From Drosophila persimilis (lineage: Eukaryota; Arthropoda; Insecta; Diptera; Drosophilidae): a stretch of DNA of 64,000 bases. Shown piece after piece: positions 35,025 to 47,000 of this stretch. Within the stretch, counting starts at the first letter, position 1; each line of letters opens with the position of its first letter. Location: NCBI RefSeq assembly GCF_003286085.1, contig NW_020825288.1:5208001-5272000 (forward strand), read 5' to 3'. The notes beneath the pieces are model-generated. The model searched no databases. It was not told the origin of the DNA and was given only the letters and a program-made list of their open reading frames with translations. The position numbers were made by a program, and so were the translations under genes.

Positions 35025-36929
35025 ATGTCCTGGACAGAGAAAGTCGATCCGGAGCTAATTTTCACAAAACAGGAGCGCATAGGCAAGGGCTCGTTCGGTG
35101 AGGTCTTCAAAGGCATCGACAATCGCACCCAGCAGGTGGTGGCCATAAAGATAATCGATTTGGAGGAGGCCGAGGATGAGATCGACGACATCCAGCAGGA
35201 GATCATGGTGTTGTCGCAGTGCGACTCGCCCTACGTGACAAAGTACTATGGGTCCTTCCTGAAGGGCACCAAGCTATGGATCATCATGGAGTACCTGGGT
35301 GGCGGCTCCGCCTTGGATCTGATGAAGGCTGGCTCCTTCGAGGAGATGCACATCGGGATCATACTGAGGGAGGTCCTCAAGGGTCTCGACTACTTGCACT
35401 CGGAGAGAAAGCTGCATCGAGATATCAAGGCAGCCAATGTTCTATTGAGCGAGCAGGGGGACGTGAAGCTGGCTGACTTCGGAGTGGCTGGCCAGCTGAC
35501 AAACACCACCTCGAAGAGGAACACTTTTGTGGGCACGCCGTTCTGGATGGCCCCCGAGGTGATTAAGCAATCGCAGTACGATTCGAAGGCCGACATCTGG
35601 TCGCTTGGAATCACTGCGATTGAGCTGGCCAAAGGCGAACCGCCCAACTCTGAGCTGCATCCGATGCGCGTCCTCTTCCTCATACCCAAGAACAATCCGC
35701 CCCAGCTGACTGGCAACTACACCAAGTCGTTCAAGGACTTTGTCGAGGCCTGCCTCAACAAGGACCCGGAGAACCGACCCACGGCCAAGGAGTTGCTCAA
35801 GTATCCGTTTATCAAGAAGGCCAAGAAGAACGCCTACCTGATCGATCTGATCGATCGCTTCAAGAAGTGGAAGGTCTCTAAGGGCGACGAGAGCGAGACG
35901 GAGTCCGAGAACTCCGACTCGGACTCGGATGCCAAGCAGGGCGGCAGCAGCCAGGACGAGCCCTGGATCATGACCGTCAAGGGACTGCACATCAACAGTG
36001 CGCCGCGAGCGGGCGTCAACAGCTTCCAGCTGCAGGAGCACGAGCTGACTATGCAGAAGCTGATGCAGACCACACAATCCCCGGCCGGTAACAATTCCGT
36101 CGTCTCCTCGGTCTCCGTCATCTCTACATCCAACTCCAACGAAGCGTCGGCGGCCACAGTGTCTGCCTTGGCGCCCCAGGCGAACCACAATCACAGCCAC
36201 AGCAGCCACAACAACAACAATAACTTGAGCAACAAACATGCCACGACCACGACTATGCTTAATGCTCCGCCACCGAGTTCTGCTGGAGTGACGGCATCGG
36301 GCGTGACCACTTCCTCCTCGGCCAACGAACTAATCCAGAAGCGGGCCAGCTCCAAGCCAGAGTTGCGTCAGTCGCGTTCCGCGGCTCCTTTGGATCAGGT
36401 TGAGGAGCGTCGTGCCTCTCTGGGACTGCCCATGGCTGCTGTCGAGCAGCAGCATCAACACCATCAACAGCAGCAGCACCACCATCAGCAGCAGCAGCAG
36501 CAACAACAGCAACAACAGCAGCAGCAGCAGCGTCGCAGCAGCCAACGTGAATCATTCCATGCAACAAACGCCAGCAGCGGCAGCAGCAACAACAGCAACA
36601 ACATCAACGACGAGCATCCCTCTTCCAATCATGTGAAACAGCAACCAACGGGCCAGCGCATAATCCACACGAACAGTGCCTGTCTGAACAACTTCCTCTT
36701 CCCCGTACTGAGCGACATCCAGAGGAAGTACTCTGGCGGCAACACCAGCAAGAACATGGGCGTCGGCAGCGACATCGGGGACCTTAAGTCCGTGTTCGAG
36801 CTGGCCGAACGGTCCAGCCCGGGAGTGAGTGATCTGTTTATGAAGGAGCTTATCCATATGCTCGTGCCGGGCTACTCGGAGACGCGCATTAACAATATCA
36901 TGGACCGCGCCATACGCAACCGCAAGTAG
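35025..36929 (+). CDS. GckIII: Germinal centre kinase III (MST3/MST4/STK25 homologue)
   Basis: An uninterrupted 634-codon frame encodes a Ste20-family Ser/Thr kinase. The N-terminal kinase domain (about residues 13-265) has the Gly-rich loop at 20-25, Lys42 and Glu59 of the active-site pair, HRD at 131-133, DFG at 151-153 and the activation segment ending Gly-Thr-Pro-Phe-Trp-Met-Ala-Pro-Glu with Thr171. All catalytic residues are intact. A Ser/Asp/Glu-rich linker, an Asn/His stretch and an interrupted poly-Gln/His tract (about 474-504) follow. The conserved C-terminal about 80 residues match the domain through which this family binds CCM3. Known roles of the family include tracheal tube integrity and STRIPAK/Hippo-related signalling. 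No intron interrupts the coding region. AATAAA at 37216 suits its 3' end. cal1 follows about 0.55 kb downstream on the same strand. Confidence 0.95.
   Translation: MSWTEKVDPELIFTKQERIGKGSFGEVFKGIDNRTQQVVAIKIIDLEEAEDEIDDIQQEIMVLSQCDSPYVTKYYGSFLKGTKLWIIMEYLGGGSALDLMKAGSFEEMHIGIILREVLKGLDYLHSERKLHRDIKAANVLLSEQGDVKLADFGVAGQLTNTTSKRNTFVGTPFWMAPEVIKQSQYDSKADIWSLGITAIELAKGEPPNSELHPMRVLFLIPKNNPPQLTGNYTKSFKDFVEACLNKDPENRPTAKELLKYPFIKKAKKNAYLIDLIDRFKKWKVSKGDESETESENSDSDSDAKQGGSSQDEPWIMTVKGLHINSAPRAGVNSFQLQEHELTMQKLMQTTQSPAGNNSVVSSVSVISTSNSNEASAATVSALAPQANHNHSHSSHNNNNNLSNKHATTTTMLNAPPPSSAGVTASGVTTSSSANELIQKRASSKPELRQSRSAAPLDQVEERRASLGLPMAAVEQQHQHHQQQQHHHQQQQQQQQQQQQQQQRRSSQRESFHATNASSGSSNNSNNINDEHPSSNHVKQQPTGQRIIHTNSACLNNFLFPVLSDIQRKYSGGNTSKNMGVGSDIGDLKSVFELAERSSPGVSDLFMKELIHMLVPGYSETRINNIMDRAIRNRK
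36430..36535 (+). repeat. CAG/CAA/CAC tract encoding poly-Gln/His in GckIII
   Basis: Mixed CAG, CAA and CAC/CAT codons give an interrupted Gln/His stretch. The mixed codons suggest selection or age rather than a fresh slippage expansion. Confidence 0.9.
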
Positions 36930-37215
36930 GGGCCGTCCAACGGCCTGGCCAACCAATTCCAAACAACCAACCTATATATATATATATAAAATTATTAACA
37001 CAACCAACCCGACACGAACAGAATAACAACAAAAGAAGAGAAAGAAGAAAAACAGCAGAAATAGACATGTATTTTATTCCGACATTTAGTGGCCAATGGA
37101 GCATCAACAGGAGATATGTATATGTATTTCAATTGAACAGTTATTTAAGCATACAATATGTATTTCGTTTGTTTATCTGCAATATTAATCTAATGTAAAA
37201 CATATATAACTTCAA

Positions 37216-37221
37216 AATAAA
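37216..37221 (+). terminator. Poly(A) signal of GckIII
   Basis: AATAAA lies about 290 bp after the GckIII stop codon and before the cal1 promoter. Confidence 0.6.
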
Positions 37222-37314
37222 AACGACAGAAAAAAATGATTCAAAACTCCCGCCAAGCCACCTCAGACTTGACATGCCTGGTAACACTTTTCCTGTTGTC
37301 ATATACTGGATTTC

Positions 37315-37395
37315 CAAACATTCTGGTATTCATCGGTATATTTGCAGTATAATTTGAATATGAGACGGTATATTCTGTATACGGTAACACTGATA
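37315..37395. promoter_or_regulatory. cal1 promoter region with paired CGGTATATTT motifs
   Basis: TCGGTATATTT and GACGGTATATTC flank an AT-rich spacer with ATGAGAC. They are followed by ACGGTAACACT, close to the motif-1 (M1BP) consensus YGGTCACACTR. The cal1 ATG lies about 95 bp downstream. This looks like a housekeeping-type TATA-less promoter (inference). Confidence 0.5.
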
Positions 37396-37485
37396 GCCAT
37401 TTTTTTACTTCAAGCGCATCTTTTTGATTTTGTAGCGTATTTTTGTAAATTAATAATAAATTAGCAATTAGCTGCTCATGCAAAC

Positions 37486-40400
37486 ATGTCGCATGCACTA
37501 TTGGACGAGCAAACCTTGGAGACACTGGCCTACGAGCGCTCCAAAAGCTGGGCCAACATGATGGAGGTAAGGCTTCTCTTTTGCAGTCCCAATGGTAGTA
37601 CGAATGCTAAGCAATTTCTTTGTAGAGCTACGGGGAAATCGGCGATGGCGAAGAATTGGACTTGAGCGACATGGAGCAACTGTATAAAGACGAGGATAGA
37701 GACCCCGATGTGCAGGAGGATGAGGAGGCGGCCGAAGATGATCTAATGGAGGAGGACTTGGACATGGGAAACATAAATACAACGACAGCTATGAGCAAGG
37801 CGGAGCTGACGATCCTTTTGTGCGCGGGAGAGAACAAAGAAAAAACGGCCGAGATGGAGGAGATTCTGAACCAAACGATGCCCATTGTCCAGGAGCACAA
37901 GCGCAAGTGGAAGGCGGCCGGGCTGGACAAAATACTGGACACCTTCGATGCGCAAAAGATCGAACAACACGTGGGCCAATGGATGCGCCGAAACAATAGT
38001 CTGTGTCAGGAAAAAAGCTCCCAAAGGTACGACTTAAGGCATGACCGTTCGAATTCCGATTCCAGCGACAGCGAGTCGCTGCACTCCGTCGACACGGCCC
38101 GCTATATAATGCAGAGTCGCCAGCGTAGTACACCCATCTCCAAGATGACCAACATGAGCACAATCAAAATGTATCGCACACACTCGTGCAAGCGCGACGA
38201 GCTGCGTGCCAAGTACGCCTACGACGATGAACAGGAGCACCGCCATCACATGCAGGCTTTGCTACATCGGCGTCGTGAGAGGGAGCGGAAGCTGGCCTAC
38301 CTCACCAGCAGTCCCAGGCACTTCTCCCACAGCAGCAGCAGCCGCAGCCATAACTCGCGCCACAAGAATCTACGCAAGCGTCGCGTTGATTCATCGTTCT
38401 TTTGTTCGCCCTCGAGCGAGGACGAGGATACCACCTTAAACGGATGCGATTGCCGATCGTGCCTAAGACGTGTGCTGACGAGAAGCGCGTATGAATACTG
38501 CTCATATCGCGGCCAGCGCGAATATCATCACCAATCAGCATCATCACGATCCATGCTCCGCATGCGCCGTCAACATAGCTTCCAGGAGGACCTGCGTCCG
38601 CGCCTCATGGAAAACGAGTGCAGCTGCTGCAACAGCGACCGACTGTGCTCCAACGTGGTGCACATTGCCAACAGCTCAACGGAGGAATGGGTTGTGGAGA
38701 ACTGCAACAGTCCCGTACTCACAGAGACGCCCACCAAATGCAGCAATCGTCTGAACTGCGTGCAGAAACATTTCACTGTAAGGAAAACACCACAGACCAC
38801 AGTTCGCTCCAAGTGTCGTGACCGTGGCAAGGGCCAATCCCCGCATATATTGATAAAAAAGTCAGCGTCCCATACTCCAAGGCGTCAGAGGACTCACCAC
38901 AGACATTTGATTGCCAGCGACACTTCCGATGAAGACGAGCGACTGGAGCGCAGAAAACCATTGAGTGGCTCGGAGGGAAGGAGCACACATGCTCTAGCAA
39001 TCTCATCTGCGCAAAAGGCTCCCAAGAAGAAAGCTATTTCATCAATCAAGTCGACGAGTTTGCCTCCAATCACCGAAATCGAGGCCAAGACAAAAAATGT
39101 TGAAAACGAAAGACAAGCTATCAGCGAGCTTCCCCCCAAACTTGAGATGGTAGTAAACGATTCTTCGGATGAAAAAGAATTCCTAGGTAGAAGCCGTTTT
39201 GCGAGTTTTTCGGAGCAAAAAGAGAAAAAGGTGGCCGAAAATATAAAAGCAGTAAAAAAATCGAAACAACCAATAATGTCTTCTGCAGAAAAGGCGCCGA
39301 AGAAAAAAGCTGTATTGTCCGTCAAGTCAAAGATTTTGCCTCCAATCAGCGAAGACGAAGATGTAGCAAAGTCTGTGAAAGGACTGACGCCTGACGTTGG
39401 CAGGATCAAGAGCGTTTCTTCGGAAGATGAATTAAAAAAGAAGAGGCCAGCCGTCCTCTCAACAAAGGCCACAGATATCCCAGAAGAAATTGTCCCCAAT
39501 AATGAGCCTTGTACAAATGGTACAGCAATGACCGGCTCTGAAGGAGCCAAGAAGATCGGAAAAACGCCCAAGCAAAAGCGATTGAAACCCAAATCTGCCG
39601 CCAAGAAGAAAGACAATTCAAAGTCTGCTGTAAGTCTGCCTCGAATCAGCGAGGAAGTGGTTCATTCGCCTGATTCCCAATTCCCATCCAATGAACAACC
39701 GCTAAAGATACCAGTTATAAAACTGAAGCGATGTTCCGCGCTAAAGAATGCCGAAGCAGCCAGTGCCGACCACTCTGATGAAGATATAAAACTGAAGAGA
39801 AATGGCCAAAATACGACGACATTAAATGACACGGAAGAGGAGATGGAGCACGTCCTGGCCTTGTCCAAGGAAACATATAGAAAGGAGCAGTTGAAGCGCC
39901 GAGCAGACCAAAAGACCAAGGCGAACCTGCAATCCACAGATCAGACAAAAAAGTCTCCATTGCAGTCACTCTTCCACAATAACAGCGTGGCCTGTAACTC
40001 CACCGCCCTGGCCAATGATACGGCCTGTACTCGGGCTCTTTCCAACAAACCGAGAGTTAAAAAGCGCTCTGACGTGAGCAGCTCAGAGCAGAAGGCGAAA
40101 GTCGACACAATTATTGTACTTAATTCATCAACGGAGAACTCCGAAGCGGCGGGAGCAAACGAAGCGGGCGGTGAGGCTGACTGTACTGTGGTGACATCCA
40201 CAACCAGCTGTGAGACAAAAGAGGCAAAGCCGCCGCTTAAAATCACCAAGAGGGGCATACTGCTGCACAGCAGCTCCTCATCCGGAACGGGCAAGTTTAA
40301 TCTCACCGAGCTGGACCTTGGGCGGATCATTGGAGAGCGGCGGGCCAAAAAGTATCTCAAGTACCACATTGGCACTCGAAGCTTCGACAGCCGCCACTCG

Positions 40401-40583
40401 GTTTATTATCGCCCTACTCCCAAGCTGGCGGCTGCTCTGAGTGCCAGCCCGGACATTGCCCAGACTCTGGTGCATGATTTAAATACCTCCACTTCCTCTT
40501 GCTCCAGCGAAGACGACATCTTTGAGCACATTCAGCGTTATGGTGAAGTGTACAGTGTTCTGGGGGATCCCACAGACGATTGA
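37486..40583 (+). CDS. cal1: CAL1, CENP-A (CID) chaperone and centromere assembly factor
   Basis: Two exons, 37486-37566 and 37626-40583, join in phase 0 and give 1,012 residues, close to the 979 of D. melanogaster CAL1. CAL1 is the fly-specific Scm3/HJURP-like chaperone that binds CID-H4 through its N-terminus and CENP-C through its C-terminus, loading CID at centromeres. The N-terminal segment (Leu-Leu-Asp-Glu-Gln-Thr-Leu... Ser-Trp22-Ala-Asn) keeps the tryptophan at position 22 important for CID-H4 binding; position 29 is Tyr where I recall Phe in melanogaster. An acidic stretch follows, then a long Ser/Lys-rich, low-conservation middle with internal repeats near residues 488 and 579. A conserved C-terminal region runs from about 915 to the end. 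The call rests on the N-terminal pattern, length, architecture and linkage to GckIII; I cannot align it here. Confidence 0.85.
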
Positions 40584-41339
40584 TGCGCCAGTTATAAATA
40601 TAAGCTTACATATACCGTTACCTTAATCATTTGTTTGTAACAATTGTTCTTTAGTTCGTATTTGGGGGTGTTTTCAAAACATCCATGAAGAAAGTAGGGA
40701 AAAATATTTTTAGATTTTGTTTGATTTATTTCACGTAAATTACATGTCGATAGGTGATAATAAAAAACATAATACGTCATAATCATAATAATCCATCATA
40801 AATGTTTTCTTAAGTATTAAATAATTGTTTAAGAGATTTATTCGCATTGCAATAGTAGTACTGTAACTTCTTGTGTGCCCAAAAATTGTGTCTGAATATC
40901 CTTTTCATTTCCTTTTCTCATTTAGTTAGCGAGTAGTTTTATTAAATCAATCTGTATTGAGCTTTGCTTTGCTTATTGCTCAGTCGATGTATTCACAAGA
41001 AAACATAAACAAGTTAAATAAAATTTAAGGTAAGATTTATAAGGTGAAAAATGGCGCGTTTTACCTTCTCGAGTCGAAACAAAAACGAAAAAAAAAAACA
41101 GAAGCTGCTTCTTTCATGTATATACAAATAACAAAAAAACTTACCTAATATAAGTAGAGCGATAAAGCCAAGAAATTAAAATTAAACAAAGAGAAATTAC
41201 ATAAGATGAAAACAAGAATAAAAACACACACGAATTTTGACCCTGGAACATGCGGATGCGGTACATAATAAAGCGCCCACAGACACGATACACGGAGAGG
41301 CATATATCCTACACATACATATATGCCGCCTGGCTAGAT
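40584..41339. other. Convergent 3' UTRs of cal1 (+) and cheerio (-)
   Basis: The interval holds AATAAA-type signals for both strands. ATAATAAAAAA near 40757 suits cal1. TTTATT words near 40727, 40835 and 40936 (AATAAA on the minus strand) suit cheerio. The two 3' UTRs may overlap if the most distal signals are used. Confidence 0.55.
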
Positions 41340-44043
41340 CTAGACATCGATCTGGAATGGGGAGCCGGGTATATGCTCCTCGCCCCATTTGATCAGCAGC
41401 ACATATTGTCCGCGATCGCGCACCAGATACTGCACATTGTAGTTGTTGTGGCCAGCATGCTTGACGTGGAACTCCTCGCAGGGTCCCTTCGGTCCGTACA
41501 TGCCGACGTACAAGATGTTGTTTCCTAGAGAAGGTTGGTTAGTGTCAAGGATGACTGATTGACTGAACAAATCACTTACCCGCATCGGTGGCACAGATGC
41601 TAAACTGATTCTGCTTGCCAATGTAGGCCCGGTTCAGGCCCATGCCCTTGGGCACCACCTTGCTGGCATCGGACTTGAAGTTGGGCAGATGGACGCCGGT
41701 GTTCTTGCCACCCTTGGCCACCTTCTGCACAGTCTCGAGGATGACGGTCGACGTCTCCTGGGCACCCTCGTCGGCCAGCTTATCGCCAACGGCATCCACC
41801 TTGAATGGCGATCCAACAATATGCACGTTGTTGTATTTGACCGTGATGTAGTGCTCGCCGGGCAGCAGGGGAGTGTAGCGGACCTTGTAGCCCTCCTCGA
41901 CCTCTGTGCAGTCCATGGCCACCTTGGAGGGGCCATCGATGGAGACGTGGAGCGTGCCAACGCCGGCGTTGCAGGTGTTGATAATGAAATCGGCCTTGTG
42001 TCCAGTCTTGACCTCTTCCAGGCCGTTGCCGGTGGCATGGACAGCTGCTGGGTCAGCCACATTCTTGCCGACCTTGATTCTGAAGGGGGAGTCGGGTATG
42101 TGGACGCCGTTGAACTTGACGTGGATGGCATGGATACCGTTCTCGCGTGGATAGAAGCGCACCGAGGTCATCTCGCTGTCGATCGCCTGGATGAAGCAAT
42201 CGTCGTCGGTGCCGGATGGCGCCACAATTCTGGCATCCAGATCGCCCTTGGCTCCGTTCTTGCGTACCATAAACTGGTAGGGGGCATCCGCCTGGATGTT
42301 ACCCTGCGGGAACTGCTGCACCTCGAGCTTGTGGGCATCCCCCGCATCCGGAGAGACGTACACCTTGAAGGGTGAGTCGGGTATGTGGCGATCGTTGAAC
42401 TTAAGCCCAACGCGGTACTCTCCCGGCTCGGTGACCTTGTACGAGACATCGCAGCTGCCGTCCTTGCGATCCTTGAACTCGATGTCTGCCTTGCTGGGAC
42501 CCTCCACGGAGATGGCCAGAGAGCCACCGCCCGCCTCGCGGGTCCACACATTGAACTCGGCTGCCTCCCCGACGACGCCGCGCTCCAGGCCGGAGCCTCC
42601 GGCCTTCACCAAATGGCTGCCGGAGTCGCGCAGGGGACCGACAGTGAACTGGAAGGGGGAGCCGGGTATGTGCATCTCGGAGTAGCGCACCGAGACGGTG
42701 TGCACGCCCAGCTCCTTGGGCACAAAGTGCACCGAGTAGAGGCCGTCCTCGATCTCCTGGATCTCGGCATCCTCGGTGACGTTGCTGGGCGAGGTGACGC
42801 AGGCGGCCAGATCGAACGAGGTAATGCCGGGCATCTTGAACGTCAGCTTGCACTGGCTGCCGATCTCCGTGATAGGCACGGCGTCGCGCTCCCGCTGAAT
42901 CTTCTCCCGCTTCCGGTTGCTGCCCTCACCGGCCACCTTGACGGTGAAGGGTGATCCTTCCACGTGATGATCGGCGAACTTCAGATTGACAATATAGTAG
43001 CCTGGCTCGGTGGGCTTGTACGAGATGTTTAGGGTGCCATCGTCCTTGTCCGTGCATTGGATCTCGGCCTTGCTGGGACCCTCGATCGAGACGGAGAGAC
43101 CGCCGAAGCCGGCGTTGCGGGTGTCCACCGAGAAGATGTTGTCCGCGTGCGTTTGGCCCTCCTTGAGCCCGGCTCCGCTCACGTTGACCTTCTTGGCATC
43201 TCCCACCTCGCGCTCACAGACAGTGACCTTGAAGGGCGAGTTGCTGATGTGCTTGCCCAGGCGCTTCACCGAGACCAGATGCTCGCCGGTCTCGCGGGGC
43301 GTGAACGAAATGCCAATGTTGCCGGTGGGCATGCGCTTGAGGAAGCACGGCTCCTCCAGGCCGCTGGGCGCCTGTATGGAGGCGTTCAGGGCGCGCAGAT
43401 CATCGTCGGTGATGTCGCCGGGCATGGTCACCTCCGAGCAAGAGCCCACCGAGATCTGGTTGCGCTTGCGACCCTCGCCGGTGATCTTGGCAAAGTACGG
43501 GGATCCCTTGATATGCCTGTCGCCGAAGCGAACCGACACCTGGTACTCGCCCGGCGCTGTGGGCAGGTATTGCACCGATACAGTGCCGTCTTTGTTGTCA
43601 TGGTAGTTGATCTGCAAAATAGAATCCACTCGATATAGCCTCTATCTCTAAATAGCCATCGCACAAGGAACTTATCGCGAACTTACAACTGCCTTGCTGG
43701 GTCCCTCGACGGCCATGGTCAGGCCACCGGCGCTGGCTCCCTTGGTCGAGATGGTGAAGTTGGCGGGTTCGCCAGTGATGCCGTGGGTCAGGCCCGGTCC
43801 GTAGGCCGTCACATAGCCAGAGGTGATCGAATCGACGTGGAATTTGAAGGGAGAACCTGTCGGAAACCCCGGACATCAGCAAATGCACATTCATGTGGCA
43901 TCGATTCACTTACCTTGGACGGGTTCTCCATTGTATTTGACGACCAGCTCGTGGGAGCCCTCTTCGCGGGGGTCGTACTTCACCGAGACGGTTCCATCAC
44001 GGTTGTCCTGGATAACGGGTTTGTCTACCTTACCGCTTGGCAT
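41340..44043 (-). CDS. cher: Filamin short isoform (FLN90-like)
   Basis: Exon 44054-43914 contains an in-frame ATG at 44043-44041 (Met-Pro-Ser-Gly-Lys). Reading from it through the last four exons gives 838 residues, about 90 kDa: the end of repeat 14 onward, hence roughly the last nine repeats and no actin-binding domain. A 90-kDa filamin alongside the 240-kDa form is established for Drosophila cheerio, and the size match is good. The separate promoter must lie in the 44.05-51.5 kb interval or upstream, but I could not place it. Confidence 0.7.
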
Positions 44044-47000
44044 TTTGACTTCAGCTGCAAGTAGAAGGCACACGGAAGATCAGCAATTGCTCACTGGAAA
44101 AGTACAGTGCACACCCCCAGGGACTATGGAAACACCCTCTATTTGGATGTGTTTATAAACGCAAAATGATGTCACCGAAAACAGATAGTATCTCTTCGGA
44201 TGGTATTCTGCGTGGGCGTTGGAAGAAATCATAATTTCGTTTTTATGTTCTAATTTGCGTGCCATTTTTTATTCCACAGAATCTATTTTTGATCTCCACA
44301 CCACATACAGAACACACACAGAGCACAGATCTAAAGATCGAAGATGTCGCACGGAAAAGTAAATTAATTGCACCAAATGTTTCTGCCAAAGATTCCATAG
44401 ATTTTGAAAAGTTTTTTGCTCGAACAGGATCGTATAACTAATAAATTCTCTCGTATTTTTATGTCGAATATATTTCATTCAATTAACACATACTTTATCG
44501 CCCACGAATGTATTGCCTGTTGGGTTTTTTTATTGGGTGATGGCTGAGTATCCTTTTGCGAATATCCTTGGTGTTTTGGGGCAGCCCGTGGTAAAAATTC
44601 ACTTCTCCACTGAACGAATGCTTTGCATCGACTGAGGGGCCAGTAATCTTGTGGCTTTCCAAAGAAATTTCCCTCAACGCCTACAATTGCTTTTATACTT
44701 TCCCACGCCGTCAGGCGCGCAGAGCGACAACAACATCGTTCCCGAATCTCTTGGAGGTCAAATATAGGACACACACTTTACGCTTTCCCATCGGTTCTAT
44801 ATACATACATAGTTGGGCTATACATATGTAGGTGGATCTCCGCTCCCTCTTCCTGTATATGCCACACAAAATGCATAAAGCTATACTATTTATGTGTCCA
44901 ATATCTGGCCACATATGCTGGAGACATACCTAATGGAGCACGTGCCCAAAAATTCGATTTAAATTTTGATCTTTTTATAAAAACTCGGGGTGCGTATTTT
45001 TAGGATATGCAGCAGGGAATATTCATATACACAGCATTCCCATGAGTTTTTCCGTCTGTCAAAACATCATCTCTTATATACAACAATGAACGGGGATTGG
45101 ATGAAGATGTTGACAAGAAATTCATCCAATTCCCACGGAGAGATAAACAAAATAAATGAAGACACACTAGTGGATGGTATAGAATCATCTGAATCATCCG
45201 AAACTGCTCTTTAGAAACGCGTATCTATTTATTATCAAATAATTTATGCCGAAAGTATAAAATTTTCAGTTAATTATAGACAGACATGTCATATGCTTGC
45301 CAGTTCATAAGATCATTAGCATAAATTTGAAATTTATTAAAAGGACATTTAATTTCGGAAAATACGATGTCAAAATCATCATAAATATATTATGCTAGGC
45401 CTTCCAATTCCCACTTGCCACTTTTGTATAAGCTAAATTGCCCTGATCTGATCCATCCAGAATTAATGCTTATACTCGCACATACATATCTTCGGCTAGC
45501 CGCCACATGCCACACATGACGAGTAGGACGGCGACGAGTCCAAACAAAACAAAGGCGGTAGTAAACAGAGATAAATCAGAGGAGCGTGTCGCGTGCCCAG
45601 TCCAATATTTAGGCCAAGATACTTTTCAAAATAAACTTATCAACGGGGAAAACAAGCAAAAACCCCCCAAACAATGGGGGCCTGCCAGCAGAGAATTCCT
45701 AAAACCGCGCCTCTGAAATGAATGATGGCAAAATATATAGCCAACTTATGCGCTGACAAAAAGCAGGCATACTATTTAATAAAGAATTTAAGGGGTAAAT
45801 AATTTACATTATTAGCGATGATCTTTCATCTTATGTGGCCCAGATACGAGTCCTCTAATGCACCCTACACCTTCTATAAAACCATTATTCACTTCATAAA
45901 CGAACCAACAGCCGCTTTCAGCTGTTCGAATTCTTGACTTTAATGACATGTAAAATTCAAAAAAGCAACTCGAACAACATGTTCTAATAGAATTTCTTGC
46001 AAATTAACGATAAAATATTGTGTCGAGTGCGGGCGTTTGATGGAAGCCAGAGAGAAGAGAACTCTTCATAAAAAATGCGCAAGAAATTGAACGAATTAAA
46101 AAGTGGCTGCCAAGAACACTATGTCCACAGTTCTCTGTGTGTTTGTGTGTGTATATCCTCTTGAAAAAAAAGAAAATTTGGATTATTTATGTTTGAACAT
46201 TTGCTGCTGTCCGTCGGTCTCCGATCTCCGACCTCCTGTTTCTCCCCTTTCGGGCCAATATCACCTGCCAGCGCCGCCCATTGAAGCATGAGAAACGACT
46301 GGGACGCAGACGGGGACGCAGACGGAGACAGAGATGAGGGGGGCAGGCATCTTTGGCATCTAATGGACGCTGGCAATACAAATGAAAGATTTAATGACTC
46401 TCAGGCCGCTCTGGGCAGGCCCAGACATGCGAAGGGTCTAGCGGGAGTGGACACTCGCAGAAGTGTGATTTCGATATCTCAACGAAACTTTGCCATTGGC
46501 GAAAAGTGAAAAAAAAACACAAATTTATACACTAGTCAGCATAGAAGAGCAAGGAAATAGTGCATCGTTTAGCAAATCTTTTGATTATTCCAAAGACAAT
46601 AGATATACATAAGAGTCTAACCTCTAGAGCCACTTTCAAAAGCCACGCTGAAAAAATCGTGTACCATCTTACTATGTAATTTGTATTGTCTGTGAATGTA
46701 CCAGAGAAAGATTATAAAAAATCCTCTGTACTAGTAACTGGGAACCTACTTTCAATAGACAGTGTTGCATTGCTTATGTGCAATATACGGATTTCCTATT
46801 AGGATACGGGAAAATATATAAAATATTGAGGTTAAAAGTCAAGTCAAGTGAAGAAGAACATCCGCCTTATTTAGATGATCTTTCAGTGAATACAACAGCT
46901 ATATAAATCGTCAGAGAGTACAATTCTATGTCTTTATCCGGCTATAAGAACTATCGTCCTTTCTCTTGAGGGCCGCCGGACGAATGTCTCCGCCAAAGTA

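Noticed and set aside
35442..36239. 265-codon minus-strand open frame
   Set aside because: Antisense shadow of the GckIII kinase coding region, with no independent start or domain.
44475..44774. Two overlapping minus-strand frames with partly protein-like composition and a TATAAAAG word
   Set aside because: Two different frames look equally coding-like and neither has a supported start, splice sites or recognisable motif, so chance is more likely.
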